A stretch of DNA of 64,000 nt from Aureimonas pseudogalii (GCF_014196835.1 NZ_JACIEK010000001.1:1314283-1378282), one strand, 5' to 3'; shown: positions 9,120-18,410, numbered from the stretch's first letter. Notes: a model not told the origin generated them from the letters alone. A program made the numbers and translations.

Positions 9120-10163
9120 TCACATGGTCTTGCCGGCGTCGAAATCGGCGCGGTAGGCCTCGCGCTCGGCGTCGGGCGCGGGCACCAGGCCGTACTGGGC
9201 GAGCGGGCCCTCGGGGCCGATCATCTGCTCGGACAGGAAGAAGTCGCCGAACTCCTTGAGGCCCGGCGCGACGCCGACATGCGCCTTCTTGACGTAGAAG
9301 TAGAGCGGGCGCGAGACCGGATACGTGCCGGTGGAGATGGTCTCGACCGAGGGCACGACGTCGCTGATGGTCGCGACCTTCAGCTTGTCCTGGTTCTGCT
9401 CGTAGAAGGCGAGGCCGAACACGCCCACGGCCTGCTTGTTGGCGTCGATGCGGGCGAGCGTCTCGGTGTAGTCGCCGTCGATGTCGACCACCGCGCCGTC
9501 CTTGCGGACCTGATGGCACTGGGCGGTGGCGGCCTTGTCGTCGAGCCCTGAGGCCTTGAAGACCTCGAGCGCGCCGGTGCCCTTGCAGCCGGCGTCGAGA
9601 AGCTTGGTCTCGAAGACCTCGCGCGTGCCGTGCTTCTCGCCCGGGATGTAGGCCGAGATCGGCCAAGCGGGGAGCGAGGCGTCGACGTCCTTCCAGGTCT
9701 TGGCGGTGTTGTCGGCGACCTTGCCGTCCACCACGGTCTTGGCGGCCAGCGCCTTGAAGACGAGGTCGGGCGTCAGCTTCCAGTCCGGGCCGGCGGCGTC
9801 GGTGGCGAAGACGATGCCGTCATAGCCGAACTTGACCTCCTGGATGTCGGTCACGCCGTTCTTGGTGCAGGTCTCGCGCTCGCTGGCGCTGATGGCGCGC
9901 GAGGCGTTGGCGACGCTCAACGTGTCGGCGCCGACGCCGGCGCAGAACTGCTTGAGGCCGGCACCCGTGCCGCCGGACTCGACCACCGGGGTCGGGAAGT
10001 CCGGATAGATCTCGCCGAAATTCTCGGCCACGATCTGCGCATAGGGCAGGACGGTGGACGAACCCGCGACCTGAAGCGGCTTGGCGTTCTGCGCGGCGGC
10101 CGGGCCGGCGATCACGAGGCCGGCGGTGCCAAGCGTCAGTGCGGCGATCATTGTCTTCAACAC
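9120..10163 (-). CDS. pstS: Periplasmic phosphate-binding protein PstS
   Basis: Captures inorganic phosphate in the periplasm and delivers it to PstCA. The 347-residue precursor has a Sec signal peptide (about residues 1-25, ending in AAAQN). A PstS-like fold follows, with the phosphate-binding VAGSSTVLPYA and ESGGTGAGLKQFC, and GYDGIVFA further on. It is first in the pst cluster and is preceded by a clear Pho box, so induction by PhoB under phosphate starvation is expected. Confidence 0.95.
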   Translation of the reverse strand: MLKTMIAALTLGTAGLVIAGPAAAQNAKPLQVAGSSTVLPYAQIVAENFGEIYPDFPTPVVESGGTGAGLKQFCAGVGADTLSVANASRAISASERETCTKNGVTDIQEVKFGYDGIVFATDAAGPDWKLTPDLVFKALAAKTVVDGKVADNTAKTWKDVDASLPAWPISAYIPGEKHGTREVFETKLLDAGCKGTGALEVFKASGLDDKAATAQCHQVRKDGAVVDIDGDYTETLARIDANKQAVGVFGLAFYEQNQDKLKVATISDVVPSVETISTGTYPVSRPLYFYVKKAHVGVAPGLKEFGDFFLSEQMIGPEGPLAQYGLVPAPDAEREAYRADFDAGKTM

Positions 10164-10263
10164 GGGACGTTCTCCGTCGAAAATTCGTTGCGGAAGCCAC
10201 CGAAGCTTTCACGAAACTTAACGGCGCGGGTTCCGCCTGTTGTCTAGCGGTTTGCCGCAACTC

Positions 10264-10296
10264 CTATATGACAGTCCCTTTTCATCTTTATGACAG
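10264..10296 (-). promoter_or_regulatory. Pho box upstream of pstS
   Basis: On the minus strand CTGTCATAAAG and CTGTCATATAG begin exactly 22 bp apart, the spacing of two 11-bp Pho-box units, with a degenerate unit between. The near-consensus CTGTCAT repeats and the location before pstS make this a PhoB site. It lies just past the phoR stop at 10316. Confidence 0.88.
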
Positions 10297-10315
10297 TGCA
10301 AATAATTGATTTTTA

Positions 10316-11602
10316 TCAGGTATTTTGATCGCTTCGGCGCAGGAGCGGAAATCGCACCGAAAAGGTCGAGCCCGCGCCCGGCGCGGAGCGCACGTGGAGG
10401 CGCGTCGCGTGGCGGATCAGGACGTTGCGAACGATCGACAGACCGAGCCCGGTGCCGCGCACGCCGCTGCTCCCCTCCTCCACGCGGTAGAAGCGCTCGG
10501 TCAGCCGCGGCACGTGTTCGGGCGCGATGCCACGGCCGAAATCCTGCACGAAGGCCTCGACCCGGCTGCCCTCGCGCTTCAGCCCGACGACCACGCGGCT
10601 GCCGCCGTCGCCGTATTTGCAGGCGTTCTCCACGAGGTTGGCGAAGACCTGGATGAGCTCGTCGCGGTCGCCGTTGACGAGCATCGCGCCCGCCGCCAGC
10701 CCCTCGGTCTCGATCGGCAGGCCCTTCTCGGCGGCGGGAATCGCGAACTGCTGCACCACGGCGCCGAGCACGTCGGCGAGATCCACCCGCTCGTCCGCGC
10801 GCAGCCGGCGCTTGGTCTCGATGCGCGAGAGCGAGAGCAGGTCGTCGATCAGGCGCGACATGCGCGCGGCCTGGTCGCCCATGATGTCGAGGAAGCGGAT
10901 GCGCGCGGACGCGTCGTCGCGCGCCGGGCCCTTCAGCGTCTCGATGAAGCCGGTGAGCGAGGCGAGCGGCGTGCGCAGCTCGTGGCTGGCATTGGCGACG
11001 AAGTCGGTGCGCATGCGCTCCAGCCGCGAGGCCTGGGTGCGGTCGCGAAAGAGAATGAGCAGGAAGGGCGCACGCGTCTCGACCGACGCCCCGATCGGCA
11101 GGATGTCGACCGACCAGGCGCGGTCGATCGGCGTGCGCTCCGAGAACTCGACGCTTTGCGCCTCGTCGGCGGCGACGGCGGCCTCGAGCGCTGCGAGAAG
11201 CTCGGGCGCGCGAAAGCGCATGGGGAAGGGGTCGCCGAGCGGCGCCAGCCCGAAGGCGCGGCCGGCGGCCTCGTTGCCGAAGCGCAGCGCCAGGTTGCGG
11301 TCGATCACGAAGGCGGGTTCGCGCATCGCGGCGACCACCGCCTTGACGCTGGCGTCGGGCCAGAGCGGCGCGGCGCGCATGCGCGGCTGCGTGCGGAAGC
11401 GGCGGGTCGCCGCCGCGCCGCGCCGCGTCGCCACCCACAGCGCGGCGATCGCCAGCGTCGCGACCACGATCGCGCGCGTTTCGGCGGCGGCGAGCGCGCA
11501 GGCGCCGAGCCCCAGCGCCAGGATCGCGGCGAGCACGCCCGAGCGCGCCGTTCGCAGCCGCCGCGAGGGGTAGGCTTGTTCGGAAGGGAAGGATTCGCTC
11601 AT
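10316..11602 (-). CDS. phoR: Phosphate regulon sensor histidine kinase PhoR
   Basis: Inner-membrane kinase that phosphorylates PhoB. The 428-residue product has two closely spaced N-terminal hydrophobic segments (about 20-60), a PAS-like region, and the H-box ANASHELRTPLASLTGF. The catalytic domain carries N-box NLVENACKYGDGG, DFGRGI and GTGLGLSIV. I chose the ATG at 11602 (MSESFPSEQ), although the frame extends upstream. phoR precedes pstS, and the Pho box separates them, so phoR may be read from its own promoter. Confidence 0.93.
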   Translation of the reverse strand: MSESFPSEQAYPSRRLRTARSGVLAAILALGLGACALAAAETRAIVVATLAIAALWVATRRGAAATRRFRTQPRMRAAPLWPDASVKAVVAAMREPAFVIDRNLALRFGNEAAGRAFGLAPLGDPFPMRFRAPELLAALEAAVAADEAQSVEFSERTPIDRAWSVDILPIGASVETRAPFLLILFRDRTQASRLERMRTDFVANASHELRTPLASLTGFIETLKGPARDDASARIRFLDIMGDQAARMSRLIDDLLSLSRIETKRRLRADERVDLADVLGAVVQQFAIPAAEKGLPIETEGLAAGAMLVNGDRDELIQVFANLVENACKYGDGGSRVVVGLKREGSRVEAFVQDFGRGIAPEHVPRLTERFYRVEEGSSGVRGTGLGLSIVRNVLIRHATRLHVRSAPGAGSTFSVRFPLLRRSDQNT

Positions 11603-11750
11603 GCGGCAGGCTGGTCCAAGGTCGGTCTCGCACGGGCCCGCACGGCGGGCGGACCGGCTCGCCCGGGTCCGCCACGGGGGTCGGACTCCCCCAGCGAACC
11701 GTCGAAGGAACTCGCCAGTCTGCACGCGTTCTTCGACGCGGCGATGACGG

Positions 11751-12767
11751 TCAGCCGAGCGCGCGGATCCGCAGCGCGTAGATGTCGACGTCGTTCGGCG
11801 TGCCGTTGAGGCCGGGGCCGATGGCGATCGAGCCGGCCGAGGTGACGCCGGCGGGAACGGCGACGTCGAAGACGAAGGCCTCCTCGCTCATCGCGGTGGA
11901 GAAGCGCTGGCGATCGCAGAAGGACTGGTCCGCGGCGAGGCACCGGATGCCGAACTCGCGCAGCGCGGCATTGGGCGAGCCGGCGGTGAGTTCGATGCGC
12001 ACCTGCCGGCCGGAGATCTGGCGCATGACGCCGGCGCCCATCGTCAAGAGCACCTCGCCCTCGCCGCCCGTGGGCGCGGAAACCCGCACGGCCTCGCGCT
12101 CGTCGGGCTTGGCCACCGTCTCGATGCGCCCGCCGTTCGGCGTCGACAGCGCCTCGAGGTCGTTGCCGTCGAAGACGTCGATCCAGCCGAGATCCGACGC
12201 CGAGGCCAGCGCATCGGACGACGCGTCGCCGGTGACCGCGCCGGTCGTGGCGGCGTCCGAGCCGCCGCGCACCGCGCCGGCCAGGACATAGGCGAGAACC
12301 GCGAGGAGCACGGCGAAGACCACCGCGGCGAGCGGCACGGCAAACCGCGAGCGTGTGGGCGCGCCGCTCTTCGGCACTCCGGTTCCGCCGGGCGTCCAGG
12401 CATCGGGCTCCGCCGCGCCGACGGCGCCCGACCCAAGGGTCTGCGGCGCGTGGTCCTCGGTACGCGCGGCCCGGTCGTCATAGGGTGCGGCCGTGTCGTA
12501 GGGCGCCTCGCCGGCCTCCTCGAACGCCTCGCCCTCGTCATGGGCGGCGGCGGCGTCGTCGGCCTGCGCGTGCTCGCCCTCCACCCGGTTGATCGTCTCG
12601 GCGAGGCGCGAGCGCTGCTCGAAGCGCACGGCCTCGTCGGCGCCGCGCGACTCCAGCATCCGTTCGAGCGCCCGCTCGGAGGCCGCGTAGATGCTCTCGC
12701 GGAAGGCCGGATCGCTCACATCCCCCGCTTCGAGGGCACGCCGCAGGCTCGTCTCCATTTGGCTCAT
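11751..12767 (-). CDS. Conserved membrane-anchored protein of unknown function
   Basis: A 338-residue protein. The N-terminal part is charged and starts MSQMETSLRRALEAGD; an acidic, alanine-rich linker runs to about 135. One transmembrane helix follows (about 143-168, VPLAAVVFAVLLAVLAYVLA), then a C-terminal region of about 165 residues with two cysteines (GIRCLAADQSFC) that could form a disulfide outside the membrane. This predicts an N-in, C-out anchor with a beta-rich periplasmic domain. Similar proteins occur in rhizobia without a known role. It is divergent from the GH15 gene. No function is claimed. Confidence 0.75.
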   Translation of the reverse strand: MSQMETSLRRALEAGDVSDPAFRESIYAASERALERMLESRGADEAVRFEQRSRLAETINRVEGEHAQADDAAAAHDEGEAFEEAGEAPYDTAAPYDDRAARTEDHAPQTLGSGAVGAAEPDAWTPGGTGVPKSGAPTRSRFAVPLAAVVFAVLLAVLAYVLAGAVRGGSDAATTGAVTGDASSDALASASDLGWIDVFDGNDLEALSTPNGGRIETVAKPDEREAVRVSAPTGGEGEVLLTMGAGVMRQISGRQVRIELTAGSPNAALREFGIRCLAADQSFCDRQRFSTAMSEEAFVFDVAVPAGVTSAGSIAIGPGLNGTPNDVDIYALRIRALG

Positions 12768-12976
12768 GATGTCTCCCGGCCCTTTCGACACGCTGGACTT
12801 GGACCGATCCGGCGGCACGAGGCGGCCGGCTCTCCTTAGCTTGGGATAGTGGATGCACGCCGATCGAGCAATTGAAAGGCAGCGGCGCACGCGGGCGCGC
12901 TCTCCCCAGCTTTACTTCGATCGAGCGCGACCCATCTGCCGCGCATCCCGATCCGAGCCCATCCCACGAGCCGCCC

Positions 12977-14860
12977 TTGTCCGTCCAACGCCTCCCTCAC
13001 GCGCCGAACGCCATCTCCCAGCACGGCGTCATCGGCGACATGGACACGATCGCCCTCGTCGCTGAGGACGGCTCGATCGACTTCTTCTGCCATCCCCACA
13101 TCGACTCGCCCAGCCTCTTCTGCGGGCTGCTCGATCCCGAGCGCGGCGGCGCCTTCCGGTTCTTCGTCGACCGGCGGGACGTGAAGCACCGGCAGATCTA
13201 CCTGCCCGACACCAACATCCTTCTCACGCGCTTTCTCGGCGACGACGGGATCGGCGAGATCTCCGACTTCATGCCGGTGGACGGTTCGGGGCGCATCGTG
13301 CGCCGCGCCAAGGCGATCATGGGCCCGGTTCGCTTCGACCTGCGCCTCGCGCCGCGCCCGGAATACGGCGGCGCGCCGCCCACCCTGACGCCGGTGGACG
13401 GCGGCGTCTCGATCGCCTGGACGCGGGAAGCCGACGGCGCCACCGTCGAGGTCTTCGTCTTCACCCCGATCGCCTTGACGCTGCAGGGCGACACGGCGGC
13501 GGGATCGATCGATCTGGCCGAAGGCGAGACCTGCCACGTGGTCTTCTGCCCGGCGCGGCCGGGATGCCGCCCCGTCACGCCCGACTACGTGCGCGCGACC
13601 TTCGTGGAGACGCAGGACCACTGGCACCGCTGGGTGCGGCAGGGGAAGTACCCCACCTCCTGGCGCGAGCTCGTGGTGCGCTCGGCGCTCACGCTGAAGC
13701 TCCTCACCTCGGCCCGCCACGGCTCCATCGCCGCCGCCGCGACCTTCGGCCTGCCGGAGGTGATCGGCGGCGAGCGAAACTGGGACTACCGCTTCTGCTG
13801 GGTGCGCGATTCCGCCTTCACGCTCTACGCCCTGTCGCGGCTCAACTATTACGACGAGGCCGAGGCCTTCATCCACTTCCTGATGGAGCGCGTGGTGGAG
13901 CCGGGCGGCGGCGAGGGCGAGAGCGGCCTGCAGATCATGTACGCGATGGACGGCACCGGCGAGATCCCCGAGGTCGTGCTCGAAGAACTCGCGGGATACG
14001 AGGGCTCGCGCCCCGTGCGCGTCGGCAACGCCGCCTACAAGCAGCGGCAGATGGACATTTTCGGCGAGTTCATGGACGCCGTCTACATCGCCACGAAGGC
14101 GCGCGGCAAGCCGTCCTTCGCGGTCTGGGCCAAGCTGTCGCGGCTGACGGACTGGCTCTGCGGCAACTGGCACCTGCCGGACAAGGGCATCTGGGAGAGC
14201 CGGGGCGAGGACCGCGAATACCTGTCGTCGCGGCTGATGTGCTGGGTGGCGCTCGACCGGGCGCTGCGCATCGCCGACACGCAGTCGCTGCCGGCCGACG
14301 TGCTGCGCTGGCGGCTTGAGCGCGACCGCATCCAGGCGACGATCCTCGACGAGTTCTGGAACGCCGATCTCGGCGCCTTCACGCAGTACAAGGGCGGCAC
14401 CTCGATCGACGCGGTGGTGCTGCTGATGCCGCTGGTGAAGTTCATCAACCCGCGCGACCCCTTGTGGACCTCCACGCTGAAGGCGGTGCGCCGGCATCTC
14501 GTGCACGACTGCCTCGTCAAGCGCTACAACAACACCGGCGAGGCCGGCGACGGGTTGGAGGGCGAGGAGGGCAGCTTCACCATCTGCTCGTTCTGGTATG
14601 TCGAGGCGCTGGCGCGCACCGGCCATGTCGCGGAGGCCCGCCTCCTCTTCGAGAAGCTGCATTCCTACGCCAACCATCTCGGGCTCTATTCGGAGGAGCT
14701 TTCCTCGGCGGGCGAGCATCTCGGCAACTTCCCGCAAGGGCTCACCCACCTGTCGCTGATCTCCGCCGCGATCTGGCTCGACCAGGCGCTGAACGGCGGC
14801 ACGGACGATCCCCACAACGCGGCCTTCTCCATCATCGAGGACCCCGATGGCATCGACTGA
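12977..14860 (+). CDS. Glycoside hydrolase family 15 protein (glucoamylase/trehalase-like)
   Basis: Inverting glucosidase expected to release glucose from alpha-glucans or trehalose. The 627-residue protein begins with the family signature GVIGDMDTIALVAEDGSIDF, followed by GERNWDYRFCWVRDS. The putative general acid lies in GIWESRGEDREY, and the putative base in GEHLGNFPQGLTH near the C-terminus. No signal peptide is seen, so it is probably cytoplasmic. The start is uncertain: TTG at 12977 keeps the conserved N-terminus, while the first ATG (13040) would remove part of it. It overlaps the next gene by 14 bp. Confidence 0.85.
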   Translation: MSVQRLPHAPNAISQHGVIGDMDTIALVAEDGSIDFFCHPHIDSPSLFCGLLDPERGGAFRFFVDRRDVKHRQIYLPDTNILLTRFLGDDGIGEISDFMPVDGSGRIVRRAKAIMGPVRFDLRLAPRPEYGGAPPTLTPVDGGVSIAWTREADGATVEVFVFTPIALTLQGDTAAGSIDLAEGETCHVVFCPARPGCRPVTPDYVRATFVETQDHWHRWVRQGKYPTSWRELVVRSALTLKLLTSARHGSIAAAATFGLPEVIGGERNWDYRFCWVRDSAFTLYALSRLNYYDEAEAFIHFLMERVVEPGGGEGESGLQIMYAMDGTGEIPEVVLEELAGYEGSRPVRVGNAAYKQRQMDIFGEFMDAVYIATKARGKPSFAVWAKLSRLTDWLCGNWHLPDKGIWESRGEDREYLSSRLMCWVALDRALRIADTQSLPADVLRWRLERDRIQATILDEFWNADLGAFTQYKGGTSIDAVVLLMPLVKFINPRDPLWTSTLKAVRRHLVHDCLVKRYNNTGEAGDGLEGEEGSFTICSFWYVEALARTGHVAEARLLFEKLHSYANHLGLYSEELSSAGEHLGNFPQGLTHLSLISAAIWLDQALNGGTDDPHNAAFSIIEDPDGID

Positions 14861-15662
14861 CCTTCACTCCCTCGTCGGCCAGACGGCTATCGTCACCGGC
14901 TCCTCGTCGGGCATCGGCGAGGCCATCGCGAAGGAACTGGCACGCGCCGGCGCCGACGTCGTGGTGAACTACCACGGCTCCGAGCGTGACGCGCAAGCGA
15001 CCGTCGACGACATCCTCGCCATGGGCCGGCGCTCGTTCAAAGTGCAGGCCGACGTCGCCTCAGAGAGCGACGTGGTCGCGATGTTCGACGAGGCCGAGCG
15101 GCAGTTGGGACCGATCGACATCGTCGTCTCCAATGCCGGGCTGCAAAGGGACGCCGAGCTCACGGAGATGACGCTCGACGACTGGAACATGGTGATCTCG
15201 ACCAATCTCACCGGTGCCTTCCTCGTCGGGCGCGAAGCGGTGCGCCGCTTTCGCAAGAAGGGCCGGCGCCCGGAGGTCAGCCGCGCGCTCGGCAAGCTGA
15301 TCTTCGATTCCTCCGTGCACCAGACGATCCCCTGGGCGTTTCACGTGAACTACGCGGCGTCGAAGGGCGGCCTGAAGCTTCTGATGGAATCGATCGCGCA
15401 GGAGGTCTCGGCCGAGGGCATCCGGGTCAACGCGGTCGGCCCGGGCGCCATCGCTACCGACATCAACAAGCTGGAGCGCGAGAAGGAAGGCGGGCTCGAG
15501 TCGATGCTCCAGCTCATTCCCTACGGGCGGGTCGGCGACCCCGTGGATGTCGGGCGCGCCGTGGCGTTCCTTGCCTCCGACGCCTCCGACTACGTGGTGG
15601 GGCAGACGCTCTTCGTCGACGGCGGCATGACGCTGCATCCGAGCTTCAAGGGCAACGGCTGA
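14847..15662 (+). CDS. SDR family oxidoreductase, glucose 1-dehydrogenase-like
   Basis: Classical short-chain dehydrogenase of 271 residues. The cofactor-binding TGSSSGIG lies at 17-24, NAG near residue 96, and the catalytic Tyr169 and Lys173 in YAASK; the C-terminus VVGQTLFVDGGM is typical of glucose/ribitol dehydrogenases. The 14-bp overlap with the GH15 gene suggests one transcript and coupled function, for example oxidation of the glucose released. Substrate identity is inferred from context only. Confidence 0.85.
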   Translation: MASTDLHSLVGQTAIVTGSSSGIGEAIAKELARAGADVVVNYHGSERDAQATVDDILAMGRRSFKVQADVASESDVVAMFDEAERQLGPIDIVVSNAGLQRDAELTEMTLDDWNMVISTNLTGAFLVGREAVRRFRKKGRRPEVSRALGKLIFDSSVHQTIPWAFHVNYAASKGGLKLLMESIAQEVSAEGIRVNAVGPGAIATDINKLEREKEGGLESMLQLIPYGRVGDPVDVGRAVAFLASDASDYVVGQTLFVDGGMTLHPSFKGNG

Positions 15663-15690
15663 ACCGCCGACGCCCTGCCCTCAGACGAAA

Positions 15691-15714
15691 AAGGCGGCCC
15701 GCAGGGGCCGCCTT
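15691..15714. terminator. Bidirectional terminator between SDR gene and trcR
   Basis: A perfect 10-bp AAGGCGGCCC stem with a GCAG loop lies between convergent genes. A-rich and T-rich flanks allow it to work on both strands. Confidence 0.8.
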
Positions 15715-15755
15715 CTCCTTGAACTGGCAACAAACGAACGATGATCCTCGCCGGA

Positions 15756-16463
15756 TCAGCGCGCGTCCTCGTCCTCGCCGTCGCTCTCTTCGGCGCGGTT
15801 GGAGCGCATCGCCGTGAGCTTGGCGAAGACCGCGGCGGCGTCGAGCTCGCCGTCCTCGCGCGAGGAGGGCGAGCGGTAGTTCTGGGTCTGCGCCGCCGAG
15901 AGCAGGCGCTCCTCCTCGGCCGCCTCTTCCGGGCGTGGCATGCCGCGCGAGGCCTTCTCGACCTCGAGATCGAGATCGATCTGCGAGCAGAGACCGAGCG
16001 TCACCGGATCCATCGGCTGGAGATTGGCCGAGTTCCAGTGGGTGCGCTCGCGGATCTGCTCGATCGTGTGCTTGGTGGTGCCCACCAGCCGCGAGATCGC
16101 GGGGTCCTTCAGCTCGGGATGATTGCGCACCAGCCAGAGGATGGCGTTCGGCCGGTCCTGGCGCTTCGACACCGGCGTGTAGCGCGGGCCCTTGCGCTTG
16201 GCCTCGGGCACGCGAACCTTGGGCGGCGCGAGCTTCAGGCGGTGGTTGGCGTCCTTCTCGGCCCGCACGATCTCGTCGCGCGTCAGCTGGCCGGTGATGA
16301 TGGGATCCATGCCCTTGATGCCCTGCGCCGATTCGCCGTCGGCGATCGCCTTCACCTCGAGCGGATGAAGCGTGCAGAACTCCGCGATCTGCTCGAACGA
16401 CAGCGCCGTGTTGTCGACCAGCCAGACCGCGGTGGCCTTCGGCATCAGAAGCTGCTGAGCCAT
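15756..16463 (-). CDS. trcR: Cell cycle transcriptional regulator TrcR (DUF1013)
   Basis: Alphaproteobacterial DNA-binding regulator associated with cell-cycle transcription. The 235-residue protein starts MAQQLLMPKATAVWLVDNT and has two helix-turn-helix-like segments (LSFEQIAEFCTLHPLEVKAI near 17-40, and a second around ISRLVGTTKHTIEQI). A conserved KRKGPRYTPVSKRQDRPN segment lies between them, and the tail is acidic. The ATG at 16463 is chosen because it matches the family N-terminus. With gcrA and rcdA it is one of three cell-cycle genes within 16 kb. Confidence 0.9.
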   Translation of the reverse strand: MAQQLLMPKATAVWLVDNTALSFEQIAEFCTLHPLEVKAIADGESAQGIKGMDPIITGQLTRDEIVRAEKDANHRLKLAPPKVRVPEAKRKGPRYTPVSKRQDRPNAILWLVRNHPELKDPAISRLVGTTKHTIEQIRERTHWNSANLQPMDPVTLGLCSQIDLDLEVEKASRGMPRPEEAAEEERLLSAAQTQNYRSPSSREDGELDAAAVFAKLTAMRSNRAEESDGEDEDAR

Positions 16464-16613
16464 GGATAATAGTCTCCTCTTGCCCGCTCCGGAGAGGCGG
16501 GCTGTGGTCACGCCACAGATCCGGGAATTCGGCGTGGACTATAGGACGTGCGCAATTCCTTCGCAAGGAAGCCCGGGCGCTCCCCGGTGCGATGAGGCCT
16601 CCGAATGACGCGC

Positions 16614-17612
16614 TTACGACGACAGGTCGAGCACGATCTTGCCGATGTGATCGACATCCATGTGCCGATGCGCCTCGGCGGCGTCGCCCAGCTTGTAGGT
16701 GGTGTCGACGAGCGGGCGCACGCGGCCCGCCTCGATGAGCGGCCAGACATGCTCGCGCAGCGCCGCCGCCACGCCCGCCTTGAACGCGACGTCGCGGGCG
16801 CGCAGCGTCGAGCCGGTCAGCACCAGCCGCTTGGTCATCACGAGGTCGAGCGGGATCTCCGCCTTCGCGCCGCGAAGGGTGGCGATCTGCACAATGCGCC
16901 CGTCCGGCGCCGCCACCTTCAGGTTGCGCGCCGCATAGTCGCCGCCCACCATGTCGAGCGTCAGGTCGACGCCGCGCCCGTCCTGCCAGTCCTTCAGCCG
17001 TTCCACGAAATCCTCGCGCCGATAGTCGATGGCGAGATCGGCGCCGAGCCGGCGCGCGGCCTCCGCCTTGTCAGGGCTGCCGACGGTGGTGGCGACATGG
17101 GCGCCGAAGGCATGGGCGAGCTGGATCGCCGTGGTGCCGATGCCCGAAGTGCCGCCATGGACGAGAAAGGTCTCGCCCGCCGCGAGCCGCCCGCGCTGGA
17201 AGACGTTGCTCCACACTGTGAAGAAGGTCTCGGGGATCGCCGCGCCGTGGACGAAGTCGAGCCCTCGCGGCAGCGGCAGCACGCTTCCCGCCGGTGCCAG
17301 CGCGTATTCGGCGTAGCCGCCGCCCGCGATCAGCGCCACCGCCGCGTCGCCCTCGCGCCAGTCCTCGACGCCCTCGCCCACGACCGCGATCTCGCCGGCG
17401 ACCTCGAGGCCCGGCCAGTCCGGCGCGCCGGGCGGCGGCGGATAGACGCCCTTGCGCTGCAGCACGTCGGGCCGGTTGACCCCCGCGGCGCGCACCGCGA
17501 TCAGCACCTCGCCCGGCCCGGGGCGCGGCACCGGGCGCTCGGCGGGTTTCAGCACGTCGGGCCCGCCATGCCCGTCGAGGACGATCACCGTCATGGTCGT
17601 GGGAAGGGTCAT
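16614..17612 (-). CDS. NAD(P)H-quinone oxidoreductase, MDR family
   Basis: Zeta-crystallin/PIG3-type member of the medium-chain dehydrogenase superfamily, 332 residues. It shows NRPDVLQRKGVYPPPPGAPD, typical of the PIG3 group, and the NADP-binding HGGTSGIGTTAIQLA. The zinc-ligand cysteines of alcohol dehydrogenases are absent. The expected role is NADPH-dependent reduction of quinones. The start is either the ATG at 17612 or the one at 17594. It follows trcR on the same strand, with a 150-bp gap. Confidence 0.88.
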   Translation of the reverse strand: MTLPTTMTVIVLDGHGGPDVLKPAERPVPRPGPGEVLIAVRAAGVNRPDVLQRKGVYPPPPGAPDWPGLEVAGEIAVVGEGVEDWREGDAAVALIAGGGYAEYALAPAGSVLPLPRGLDFVHGAAIPETFFTVWSNVFQRGRLAAGETFLVHGGTSGIGTTAIQLAHAFGAHVATTVGSPDKAEAARRLGADLAIDYRREDFVERLKDWQDGRGVDLTLDMVGGDYAARNLKVAAPDGRIVQIATLRGAKAEIPLDLVMTKRLVLTGSTLRARDVAFKAGVAAALREHVWPLIEAGRVRPLVDTTYKLGDAAEAHRHMDVDHIGKIVLDLSS

Positions 17613-17858
17613 CGTCGTTGGTCTCCGCGCTCGGTTCCTGCCGCAGAAGCTAGAACGCGAGCGGCGATGTCGAGGCATCCCGGCTCGATCGCCGCGCCTC
17701 GCGCGCATCGGCCAGCCTGTCGCGAGCGTTAACCAACGCCGCCGTCGCGCCTTGCCTTGCGAGGCCGCAGGAGAGAAAGTCGAAAGCATGAACGGGACGA
17801 ACCGGTGGGCTCCGGCGCGGCCCATGCAACGATTCGCCCGAAGGCCGGTTCTCTCCCC

Positions 17859-18386
17859 ATGACCCAGAAGCCACGCGATCTCCCCCTTGCCGGCCGGACG
17901 GTACGCCTCGCGGAGCGTCTGGCGTTCTCGACCTCCTTCCAGCCGATCTTCGACGAGGGCATGACCCTCGTGGACGAGACCGCCGCCTATCTCGATGGCG
18001 ACGGTCGGCGCGACGTGCGCGGTCTCTCCAGGCCCGCCGCCACGCTCTATGCCGCCGAATCGATGCGCCTGACGACGCGGCTGATGCAGGTCGCCTCGTG
18101 GCTGTTGCTGCAGCGCGCCGCCAACCAAGGTGATATGTCGCGCACGCAGGTCGAGGCCGAGAAGGTGAAGGTGCGCCTCGAAGGCGTGGGATCGGGCAGC
18201 GGCATGCCGGAGTTCCCCGAACTGCCCGTCGCCTTCCGCGGGCTGGTGGAACGCGCGATCATGCTGGAGCGCCGCATCGCCCTCATCGATCGCGAGGTCT
18301 ACGGCGAGGGTCCGTCGGACGACGAGACGGCGCCGAACCCGGTGGGCGAGCAGATCGATCTCCTGCGCACCGCCTTCGCGGTCTGA
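17859..18386 (+). CDS. rcdA: RcdA-type protease adaptor (DUF1465)
   Basis: In Caulobacter, RcdA is an adaptor helping ClpXP degrade CtrA and other cell-cycle proteins. The 175-residue product carries the family core AAESMRLTTRLMQVASWLLLQ at about 65-85, flanked by helical segments (FDEGMTLVDETAAYLDG and RGLVERAIMLERRIALID). The ATG at 17859 is the likely start; a GANTC site lies 28 bp upstream (17831-17835). The C-terminal tail is probably disordered. A terminator follows. Confidence 0.85.
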   Translation: MTQKPRDLPLAGRTVRLAERLAFSTSFQPIFDEGMTLVDETAAYLDGDGRRDVRGLSRPAATLYAAESMRLTTRLMQVASWLLLQRAANQGDMSRTQVEAEKVKVRLEGVGSGSGMPEFPELPVAFRGLVERAIMLERRIALIDREVYGEGPSDDETAPNPVGEQIDLLRTAFAV

Positions 18387-18410
18387 TCCCGCCCGACTCT
18401 CCGTTCGACC

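Noticed and set aside
6187-9666. Minus-strand open frame of 1,159 codons that includes pstA and continues through pstC and pstS
   Set aside because: Upstream of the pstA ATG at 7515 it is out of frame with pstC and pstS, which have clear family sequence. It is a stop-free by-product of high G+C.
12836-14815. Minus-strand 659-codon frame opposite the GH15 gene
   Set aside because: The plus-strand protein carries all GH15 motifs; the minus frame has no recognisable family and biased shadow composition.
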